The notes under the pieces were generated by a model. That model was given only the letters and a program-made list of their open reading frames with translations. It searched no databases and had not been told where the DNA came from. Shown piece after piece: positions 57,255-64,000 of a stretch of DNA of 64,000 bases (its first letter is position 1; each line of letters opens with the position of its first letter). The position numbers and the translations under genes were made by a program. Source of the DNA: a virus; the IMG/VR virus record IMGVR_UViG_3300042884_001120, positions 90,361-154,360 of that record; one strand, written 5' to 3'.

Positions 57255-57734
57255 TTAAATTTCTTCTAGTTCTGCTATTGGTAGGTTATGGCAATCCCCT
57301 TTGAATTTCCAACCAAGGTGGCTCTTCTCGTCAACGTCGCCCTTTTTGCAAAACCTAGCCTGTTTAAAATACTTTTTTGGCTTTTTCTTTCCTAGTATCC
57401 ATGCTTTTGAAAAATCATCCATAACACGTACAAATACATAATAATCACATTCTTGTCCTGTATTTGCTTCTGATATACTGCATTCGTATTCTGGCTTTGG
57501 CTTACTAGTACAACGCTTTGTCTTTACTTCATATCTAATCTCATCTTTTATTACATCATATTCATATGTATCGGCGTCCTCGGCTTTTAAATGTCTAGCC
57601 ACTAGACCCTGACCAATATAACCAGCAATATTTCCGGCACCTTTTGTAATACTATTATGTAAACGTCCTAATTTTTTACTACGTTTAATAGCATTTATTA
57701 AAATATATTGTGGTATATCAGTTATTTCGATCAT
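57255..57734 (-). CDS. PD-(D/E)XK nuclease-like protein
   Basis: 159 residues from MIEITDIPQYIL. YEYDVIKDEIRYEVKTKRCT gives the Asp and E-x-K of a PD-(D/E)XK site, preceded by a helix (IGQGLVARHL) and followed by CDYYVFVRV. A 28-bp repeat copy (57735-57763) directly abuts the ATG. Similar phage proteins are restriction-endonuclease-like; the target is unknown. Confidence 0.7.
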   Translation of the reverse strand: MIEITDIPQYILINAIKRSKKLGRLHNSITKGAGNIAGYIGQGLVARHLKAEDADTYEYDVIKDEIRYEVKTKRCTSKPKPEYECSISEANTGQECDYYVFVRVMDDFSKAWILGKKKPKKYFKQARFCKKGDVDEKSHLGWKFKGDCHNLPIAELEEI

Positions 57735-57763
57735 ATTATTTGGCAATTTCGTGTTCGTAAATA
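57735..57763 (-). repeat. 28-bp dispersed repeat upstream of nuclease gene
   Basis: TTTACGAACACG then AAATTGCCAAATAAT, immediately before the start codon and just after tRNA-Ser. Confidence 0.75.
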
Positions 57764-57772
57764 AGGAGGTGG

Positions 57773-57860
57773 AGGAGCGAGTGGGATTCGAACCCACGGA
57801 ACCGGTTAGGGTTCGGCTGTTTAGTAAACAGCTCCTTTATGACCGCTCAGGCACCGCTCC
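57773..57860 (-). tRNA. tRNA-Ser with rare ACT anticodon
   Basis: Class II: acceptor GGAGCGG/TCGCTCC, anticodon stem GCTGT/ACAGC with loop TTACTAA, a long variable arm (GAACC/GGTTC), T arm GTGGG/CCCAC. The anticodon reads ACT rather than the usual GCT. Confidence 0.8.
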
Positions 57861-57875
57861 CAGTATCAATTACTT

Positions 57876-57947
57876 ATTATTTAGCAACTTTTTGTTCACA
57901 AATTCAATATAATACATTACTTATTTGGCAATTTCTATTTCGCAAAT
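57876..57947 (-). repeat. 28-bp dispersed repeat, two copies at UvdE 3' end
   Basis: Copies 57876-57904 and 57919-57947; the second forms the last codons of the UvdE-like gene (HLRNRNCQISN). Confidence 0.75.
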
Positions 57948-58815
57948 GTGGTATTACACTCAATTCTTTTTTCTTTGCTTCTACTTCTATATCATATGGA
58001 GAATCCGGCATCTTGGATACGTAGTCACTGTGGGCCACATCCTTTTCATGGGCCCGGCCCTCTGACCAATGCTGTACGGGGTCATTATTTGGCCAACTTT
58101 CGCTCGTAAATTTAACTATTTCCTCCAGAGTATACTCATCTTCATGGTGTGGATTAATTAATAGATGATGAAAATCTAATGTAATAGGTACTTTAAAGTG
58201 TTTCTTTATATTGCCGGGCTTCCAATAGCCACTCTGCTCGTTCTCAAATACCAATCTTCTAGTAACACTTAAGGGTAGTAGTTCTAAACTCTCCTTAACA
58301 TTATCAACTACAGCTTCTCCTTTAGTACCATTACTTATATGTATATTTATAGGACAATCATAATTACAAGGTAGTTCTAATAAGTCTAAAAGTTCTCCAT
58401 GATACTCTAGATGGGCTATACTATTAACCCTTGTCTGCTTATTTGGCGAACCCAAGCTCACAAATTGGCCGGGGTGAATAGTTAGCCTGCCGCCTAGACT
58501 TCTATAAAGTCTTAGGACATGCCGGGCCGGTTCTACAAACTCCCTCATCCACTCACTGTCTAGACTATCCTTCCAAAGATACCCCCACTTCTCATGATCT
58601 GCAAAAGGAATAAGATCACTACTAATCCTATATAAGAATATATTATTTGCAATATTCCAATTAGTAATTTTTACCAATAAGTTTATATTATGTTCTACTA
58701 TACTCTTCCACTTTTCTTCTACTAGGTTCTCATTCTTGTTTGCCCAAGTGAGCTTCATAGTTTTAAAACTCTCCTCTAGGGTAAGATTTATACAGCAATA
58801 ACCAGTACGGTGCAT
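57904..58815 (-). CDS. UV-damage endonuclease (UvdE-like)
   Basis: 303 residues. MHRTGYCCINLTL, YRISSDLIPFADH, RLTIHPGQFVSLGSP, INIHISNGTKGEA, LVFENEQSGY and PITLDFHHLLINP follow the order of the UvdE TIM barrel with its metal-binding His/Glu/Asp residues. The enzyme nicks next to UV photoproducts, useful to a phage in sunlit water. Copies of a 28-bp repeat lie inside the gene at 58084 and 58438 and at its 3' end. Confidence 0.85.
   Translation of the reverse strand: MHRTGYCCINLTLEESFKTMKLTWANKNENLVEEKWKSIVEHNINLLVKITNWNIANNIFLYRISSDLIPFADHEKWGYLWKDSLDSEWMREFVEPARHVLRLYRSLGGRLTIHPGQFVSLGSPNKQTRVNSIAHLEYHGELLDLLELPCNYDCPINIHISNGTKGEAVVDNVKESLELLPLSVTRRLVFENEQSGYWKPGNIKKHFKVPITLDFHHLLINPHHEDEYTLEEIVKFTSESWPNNDPVQHWSEGRAHEKDVAHSDYVSKMPDSPYDIEVEAKKKELSVIPHLRNRNCQISNVLY
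58084..58111 (-). repeat. 28-bp dispersed repeat inside UvdE gene
   Basis: Encodes FTSESWPNND; TTTACGAGCG then TTGGCCAAATAATG. Confidence 0.65.
58438..58466 (-). repeat. 28-bp dispersed repeat inside UvdE gene
   Basis: Encodes FVSLGSPNK, in the same frame as the 58084 copy; TTTGTGAGC then TTCGCCAAATAAG. Confidence 0.6.
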
Positions 58816-59902
58816 GGTTTTATGATAGTTCTAAATGGGTACAAATGCAAGATAATTCTATATAATCCTTACAGATATGACTAAATGTATCTAAATTTGT
58901 TATTATTTTAATTGACTTTTAAATCAAAAATGGCCCCAATCAGCCGGGCCGATATGTCCAATTTACTCTGTAGTTATTAAGCCGGGCCTAGGGGTAAATA
59001 CAAAAAATTAATACATGCTATAAATGATCTTACTCAACCAAAAACTAATTGAATTATACTGCACTGTATCAACCACGTTCCTATATAATCTTATGTTTTT
59101 TATTTTTCTTCTAATTTTCTCCCTGCGCTTTTTCCTTTGCGGACAACTCAACACCGGAACACTCTCCCTTAACATTTTTAATATATGAATTGGCATTTTA
59201 CTCTGTTAATTAGGGGTTTTATAAGGAATTCATACTATAATGAGAATATGTTTATGTAAATTAATCTACACACGATTTATTTTTACAATTATTTTTTATT
59301 TTTGTAAATTTTTATAATTATATAAGTGGCAATGTTATTTTTACTTTATAACACTACTACTTCTATATACAATATATACAGTATATCTATTATATTCCTT
59401 TCATTACTACTTACTGTTTACTTTATACCTATTACTACTTATATTCTACTTATATATGAAACGTTTATTTACCCTATTAGAAGAAGTGTTTATTTCTCTT
59501 ATTTCTACAGTGTTATTTTGTGTTTTTAGGGTGTTTGGAAGGTAGGTTTTTGTGGGGGGTGTGGTAGGGGTATTATAGGGTGTATTTGGGGGTGCGATAG
59601 GGCGGGTGATTGGGTGTTTAAAACTGTACCCGATAGGGGCGGTACGGATTAGTAGTACAGGGAAATAGGGGGTAAGATGTTCCCGATAGGGTATAGTAAA
59701 ATTAAATGTAAATATATTTAAATCTTGTAAGTATATAAAAGGATAGGGTAAACTGTATTTAGGGTTTATTAAGGGTATATATGTGAGTATAAACAGTATA
59801 AGAATTGTATTTTAAAGTGCCCGGGGCTGTATTTTAATATATAATTGTGTAATTTATATGCGTTAGTGTAATATGTTATAAATAATTTAGCTTAAAGCAC
59901 TT
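58816..59902. other. 1.1-kb gene-free region with strong strand skew
   Basis: No credible gene. 59330-59520 is pyrimidine-rich on the plus strand; 59525-59700 switches abruptly to G/T with G-runs (GGGGGG, GGGG, GGG, GGGGG, GGG within about 70 bases). CCCGATAGGG-type sequences occur near 59634 and 59680, with a related TTCCCGATA at 60568. Two GTGTAAT motifs lie near the right end. Confidence 0.6.
59866..59872 (+). promoter_or_regulatory. Late-type motif GTGTAAT (second copy at 59847)
   Basis: Two tandem GTGTAAT motifs 19 bases apart precede the 214-residue gene by about 30 bases. Confidence 0.45.
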
Positions 59903-60547
59903 ATGAACATAACCCTTCTCCCTGCTGGAATTTATAGTACCCCATACCGTATAATAGTAAATCTCCAATGGGAAATGGATATGGTATACGGATGGAAAAG
60001 AAATCTTGTTAAAGATGGTCTAATTTGGTCTTATCAATGGGAACTATATGTGGATGTACCATTTTCTAGCGTTTTCCCGCGAGTGAACAATTGGTCGCCA
60101 CTAGATAACATTATACCACCATGTTGTGGTGGTAACAATCAAAACCTGTTACTTTTTAAGACTTGGGCGACGGATTGGGCAATGGGGAGTATTGTAAGAC
60201 AAACAAAAGCCAATATGTTGTATGACCTTCGAGGAAGGCCTAGTGAATGGCCACCTAGACCACAACAGAATGGAGTGCCAAATGAATTTGATCTTTGTAA
60301 TCGTAGAACACATAGGGATATTGGTAATACAAATATTGAAATACCAATTGTACTCATACGTAAGCAAAACTGTGATCAAACTTGTCAATGTACAATAAAA
60401 TCAGTTGGTGGCGATTGGCGATTAAATCTCCAACCATTCCAAATACAGCCTATAAATAACTGTCCAGGCCCAGTCGGGGTTCCATATCTACAACCCCTTG
60501 TTCCTCCACTTCCAACCGTCTTTAGCGTAGATTTAAATACAGCATAG
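59903..60547 (+). CDS. Unknown protein, probable late gene
   Basis: 214 residues (MNITLLPAGI...), beta- and Trp-rich (LQWEMDMVYGWKRNL), two Cys pairs (PPCCGG, CDQTCQC), Pro-rich end. Late-type motifs suggest a virion or lysis-stage protein. It converges on the Cys-rich tail gene. No family recognised. Confidence 0.6.
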   Translation: MNITLLPAGIYSTPYRIIVNLQWEMDMVYGWKRNLVKDGLIWSYQWELYVDVPFSSVFPRVNNWSPLDNIIPPCCGGNNQNLLLFKTWATDWAMGSIVRQTKANMLYDLRGRPSEWPPRPQQNGVPNEFDLCNRRTHRDIGNTNIEIPIVLIRKQNCDQTCQCTIKSVGGDWRLNLQPFQIQPINNCPGPVGVPYLQPLVPPLPTVFSVDLNTA

Positions 60548-60615
60548 GTAATTACTTATTAAAGGGAAGGGTTCCCGATACCTAACTGTTTACATTAGGT
60601 TATTATAATAATGTA

Positions 60616-62007
60616 TTAGGGACATGGACACCAAATACCACCGCACTGTAATGGTGCGTTCATAGTTAGAGACGCACCACTAATTACGAGCGAGGCGCCA
60701 GCTGCGGCCTCTTCGCCTTCTATTAGTTTGTTATTAGAATAAACTCTATTACCGCAGTTATCAATGGCCAGAGCTTCAACACTGGAACGGGTTACGGAAA
60801 ATGCTACGGGTTGGGCGGGCCAAGATACTGTAATAGTATCATCTGGCCCCTCTAAAGTACCAACGAGTACTGGATCGCATCCAGCAAACGTCGCTTGATA
60901 GCCCGGACTTCCTGCATATCCACCATTTCTATAAACGCTTACTGGATACGAGATTCCTGTTTTACATCCATTTGCTGATAAGTATTCTTCTTGCAATGGG
61001 GAGCATCCACTCAAGTCAGTACGCTCACGTCTCTGGGTGAAAGCTTCACCATAACATACCTGTTCACAAGAAGGTGTCCATTCAGTCCATTCGCTCCAGT
61101 TTTCTTGACAGCAGAATTGTCCCGAAGGTTCGGTACTAAATACCCTATCATAACAATCCGAATAATCAAATGTAACAAAAGCGTGTTCAAGTATTCCACC
61201 TATTCTTTGGGGTTCATCAATTGTACAGCGTTTGTAAGAAACTATCTGACCGTTTCTATCAACAGCGACCCCCTCTACGTGGGAAAATGTTTCTCCGCCG
61301 CCACAAGTTATTTTTGTGAACTCTTTTGAGCGCATCATTGGCTTGTCAAATTTAGGTAAGTTTGGAGTACTTGACATACTCAAAAAAGAATATGTTGTAT
61401 TCCAGAACTCCGGATAAGCTTGAACACCATTAATGTCGGGAGGTGGCGTATAATTTGCCGTTCCCAATGCTTCAAAACTGCCAATTAGCCCCTCATTTCC
61501 TACTGAAGTAATGGGAATAATTGGGTATTTGTTCCAACTAAATGCTATTTGTGGCTTTGGGGGTTCACTGGGGTTGGCGGCAATTTGAGCATCATTTGCG
61601 CGCGATAGAATGTTAAGATCATAAAAATTATCAGAAAGAGAAAAATAACCGGGACCACTAAGCGTAACACCCTTACGAACTGGCTTTGTTATCTGTCCAA
61701 CCAACTCCCAATTACAGCCAGAGGCGTAATAAGTACGAATTCCGCTTACGCCAGTCGTATATGAAATGCTAGCTGTTTTATATATTGATATTGGACACAT
61801 TTCGTCTTGCTCATAACAAGGAGAGCCGTTAGATTCTAAACAGGTTAAACAGTTTTCGTCATTTTGACACGTGTCACATCCTGTTCCGCTAAATGGGGGA
61901 ATTGTTGTAAACTGTGCGCCATTATAAATTAATGCCGCCTCCTGATCATATTGTGCTACTTTTTCGCGCAAAAGGCTTATTAATGTAGCGGTATCAAGTA
62001 CACTCAT
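60616..62007 (-). CDS. Cys-rich tail protein with TSP1-like motif
   Basis: 463 residues. The N-terminus contains a Cys cluster (CDTCQNDENCLTCLESNGSP). Around residues 300-345, NWSEWTEWTPSCEQVC then GEAFTQRRERTDLSGC match the thrombospondin type 1 pattern W..W..W..C...C....R.R. Two beta-rich SVYRNGGY-type and SIYKTASI-type segments flank it. It follows the collar fibre gene by 10 bases. A receptor-binding or fibre role is inferred. Confidence 0.6.
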   Translation of the reverse strand: MSVLDTATLISLLREKVAQYDQEAALIYNGAQFTTIPPFSGTGCDTCQNDENCLTCLESNGSPCYEQDEMCPISIYKTASISYTTGVSGIRTYYASGCNWELVGQITKPVRKGVTLSGPGYFSLSDNFYDLNILSRANDAQIAANPSEPPKPQIAFSWNKYPIIPITSVGNEGLIGSFEALGTANYTPPPDINGVQAYPEFWNTTYSFLSMSSTPNLPKFDKPMMRSKEFTKITCGGGETFSHVEGVAVDRNGQIVSYKRCTIDEPQRIGGILEHAFVTFDYSDCYDRVFSTEPSGQFCCQENWSEWTEWTPSCEQVCYGEAFTQRRERTDLSGCSPLQEEYLSANGCKTGISYPVSVYRNGGYAGSPGYQATFAGCDPVLVGTLEGPDDTITVSWPAQPVAFSVTRSSVEALAIDNCGNRVYSNNKLIEGEEAAAGASLVISGASLTMNAPLQCGGIWCPCP

Positions 62008-62017
62008 TTTGATTAAA

Positions 62018-64000
62018 TTAGTTTGATGAAGAGGTCGCCATTAAAACATATACAGTTTCAGTTTGTCCACCTGTACATATCCTGAGTGGTCTAAATCTGG
62101 CCGTCTTACCCTGCAGAGCTGAGACATCCATTATAATTTCTCCCCCACCTCCGCCTGCTCCTGTCATATGTAATACACTAGGAGCTATTGATACATTACC
62201 ATCAGGATTTGTTATAGCTATAGCATCATCTACAATTTCTACTTTCTTATCTTGATACTTAATCCGTAAGCCAGTACTGCCCATTTCCCCCACGTAGTCG
62301 TTTGATTGGTTTGAGAATTTTAAACCTTCCGCCCCATATTCCCCCTTGAATTGAAAGGAATCTAATATTTTTATTCCTGTTTCTGCTATTAAAAGTTTTG
62401 CAGCTGTCGCTATGTCCTGTGCGTTTGATGGAGTAATACTATTTAAATTAGGTACTATAGCTATGGTATTTGAAAACAGTACGTTCGCTCTTAGCATAGG
62501 AATAACCGCTTCCATAACTACTTGTCCTAAAACTGCTAATGAGCCACCATTTATTGTACCGCCAGTATCGCTAGTGTAGAATACTTGATTTAAAAGCGCA
62601 GGGCCGTTTGCGCCCACAAACGCCTTGATAGAATTCTTGATCAAATTGCTAGTTGTACCAGCTTGGTCGATAAACTTTGCAAAAATTTCATCTCTTTTAG
62701 CCCCAATCTTCTGAAAAAGGGGAGGGTTTGGATTTGTAAGGCTAGTAGCAAACATTGGTGACAAAATTTGGTCTTGGTTGTCGTCAACGAATTCTACAAT
62801 TGAGTCCCTAATTTCGGGAGTTGTTGATCCTGTAGCAGAAATTATTTGATTGAATATACCATTCCTATTTTCTTTTATATACCTCTCTAAACGATCTTTT
62901 ATTTCTTGAGTAACATTACCATTTGCATCTATTATTTTATATACAATATCATTTTTATTTCTATCAATGAATTCTATAATTGAATCTTTGATTTCGGTTT
63001 TTGTATCGCCATTTGGTTCAATAATTTTAGCAAACAAGTCCTTATCATTTTTTTCTACGAATTCTATAATTGCATTCTTAATTTGGGTGGTTTTGGCATT
63101 GCCGTTTTCATCTATAAATTTATAAAAAAGATTATTTATAGTGCCATCAGTACAACCAGCGGAAATAATTTTATCTAAAACTAAACACCAGTCTATACAA
63201 CTTTGGGAAACAGTGGTACTATTTATAACGTCATTTATAACTGTACATAAATTAAAACCGCAAACATTAGCTGGACCATTAACTTGTATTTCTGCTGGTA
63301 TTAGGTTTAAAATATCGCAAGGATTGGGTATAAGCCCACTTACGTAACCACGTATTCCACTTCTTAATTGACCTAATTTGGTTTGGTCGGAAACACAGTT
63401 AGCTACCCCCTCAGAAATAGATGCCGCTATATATGCATTTATTTTATTTTCTACTTTTATAGAATATTCACAAGCTCCACCATTAGGGCTATTTGGGTTA
63501 TTTGGATCATAGCTAGGACAATCAAATGCGGCTAAAAGCTTTTGATTATAATTTTGCATACCATTATAACTTTGATCTAAGCCCGGATGATCACACAAAT
63601 CGCCAGTATAAACTGTTTGAGAGCCTGAGCTGACAGTACATGGGTCAAAACTATTAAATAACTCTACTAAGTGCTTTGAAACTCTAGTATCAATAGCAAG
63701 GGCCAAATCACAATCACAATCGCCGCTAATAACAGTGTCTATCCCAGAGAAATTACATAGGTCTAGGTTTATGCCGCTAATATCTGAAGCATTATGCCTA
63801 TGACCAACTAACGAATAATTACCCAACGCTTGTTTTCCACTCAGTGCCGACTGTAACCCTGTAACGTCTGAAATCGCATGAGTATGCGTAGCATTTGCGT
63901 AGTTACCCGTAACTTGCTTCGCATCTAGCGCAGACTGTAACCCTGTAACGTCTGAAATCGCATGAGTATGCGTAGCATTTGCGTAGTTACCCGTAACTTG
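62018..64000 (-). CDS. Tail collar-type fibre, partial at right edge
   Basis: The frame runs through the right edge, so the visible 660 residues are the C-terminal part. At its start are collar-fibre repeats: NYANATHTHAISDVTGLQSA repeated, then LGNYSLVGHRHNASDISG, with the HxH motif of trimeric fibres. The middle has about four 28-32-residue units (IKDSIIEFIDRNKNDIVYKI type), then a beta-rich tip near GGGGGEIIMDVSA. An ATG at 63826 exists but is internal to the repeats. Confidence 0.8.
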   Translation of the reverse strand, partial: QVTGNYANATHTHAISDVTGLQSALDAKQVTGNYANATHTHAISDVTGLQSALSGKQALGNYSLVGHRHNASDISGINLDLCNFSGIDTVISGDCDCDLALAIDTRVSKHLVELFNSFDPCTVSSGSQTVYTGDLCDHPGLDQSYNGMQNYNQKLLAAFDCPSYDPNNPNSPNGGACEYSIKVENKINAYIAASISEGVANCVSDQTKLGQLRSGIRGYVSGLIPNPCDILNLIPAEIQVNGPANVCGFNLCTVINDVINSTTVSQSCIDWCLVLDKIISAGCTDGTINNLFYKFIDENGNAKTTQIKNAIIEFVEKNDKDLFAKIIEPNGDTKTEIKDSIIEFIDRNKNDIVYKIIDANGNVTQEIKDRLERYIKENRNGIFNQIISATGSTTPEIRDSIVEFVDDNQDQILSPMFATSLTNPNPPLFQKIGAKRDEIFAKFIDQAGTTSNLIKNSIKAFVGANGPALLNQVFYTSDTGGTINGGSLAVLGQVVMEAVIPMLRANVLFSNTIAIVPNLNSITPSNAQDIATAAKLLIAETGIKILDSFQFKGEYGAEGLKFSNQSNDYVGEMGSTGLRIKYQDKKVEIVDDAIAITNPDGNVSIAPSVLHMTGAGGGGGEIIMDVSALQGKTARFRPLRICTGGQTETVYVLMATSSSN
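63849..64000 (-). repeat. 84-bp direct repeat in fibre gene
   Basis: Positions 63849-63916 recur exactly 84 bases later from 63933, in frame (28 residues). Additional copies may lie outside the window. Confidence 0.85.

Noticed and set aside
57046-58466. CRISPR array
   Set aside because: Repeats have irregular gaps (9 to over 400 bases), several lie in genes, and no spacers of constant length exist.
59326-59529. 67-residue plus-strand hydrophobic protein
   Set aside because: The frame reflects the pyrimidine-rich tract; no promoter spacing or start context.
1-64000. Prophage attachment site or integrase
   Set aside because: No integrase, excisionase or repressor-like gene was recognised in this window, and tRNA genes here are phage-borne.

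Overview
This window is a contiguous piece of a tailed-phage genome (Caudoviricetes), most likely a siphovirus. It has a tail tube gene and a 1,929-residue tape measure gene but no recognisable sheath, and no integrase or repressor was seen. The structural half is visibly AT-rich, and most of its starts lack a clear Shine-Dalgarno sequence. PhoH, Hsp20, rIIA/rIIB, GP88, a large ornate RNA and 14 tRNAs suggest a large, probably lytic phage of an aquatic bacterium. The host cannot be named. Autotransporter-type beta-strand repeats in a fibre gene resemble proteins common in Verrucomicrobiota and Planctomycetota, but that is only a hint.

Layout. (1) 1-24.9 kb, minus strand: the virion factory. 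In transcription order it holds a zinc-ribbon protein, an ECF-like sigma factor, a candidate small terminase, an ERCC4 nuclease, large terminase, portal, a three-gene lysis cassette (unimolecular spanin candidate, holin, lysozyme-like endolysin), a fused prohead protease/scaffold, decoration protein, major capsid protein, neck proteins, tail tube, tail chaperones, tape measure and a tail-tip gene. Strong hairpin terminators follow the capsid and tail tube genes. (2) 25-32.2 kb: a zincin, PhoH, a phosphoesterase, Hsp20, and fibre or adhesin genes built from repeats. (3) 32.2-46 kb, plus strand: an accessory arm of some 35 mostly tiny genes arranged as short modules. Each module starts with a sigma70-like promoter whose -10 hexamer ends exactly 6 nt before the ATG, which predicts leaderless mRNAs. 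Each module ends with a GC-rich repeat element. A large structured RNA lies between tRNA-Met and tRNA-Trp at 43.2-44.0 kb. (4) 46-58.8 kb, minus strand: a tRNA array, including a CAU tRNA split by a 201-nt group I intron beside an HNH gene, then rIIB/rIIA, small genes, a RuvB-like ATPase, a PD-(D/E)XK nuclease and a UvdE-like repair enzyme. (5) 58.8-64 kb: a skewed noncoding region with G-runs, an unknown gene, a Cys-rich tail protein with a thrombospondin-like motif, and a collar-type fibre that runs off the right edge.

Working model (inference). The plus-strand accessory genes are transcribed early by host polymerase from TTGaca/TAtacT promoters. Late structural genes use a different motif, GTGTAA(T/A), which may be read with the phage-encoded sigma-like protein. 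The most unusual items are the ornate RNA, the modular leaderless gene arm with boundary elements, an 8-copy 28-bp repeat around the UvdE gene, a nuclease-like domain inside the tape measure protein, and tRNAs whose architecture does not match their anticodons.
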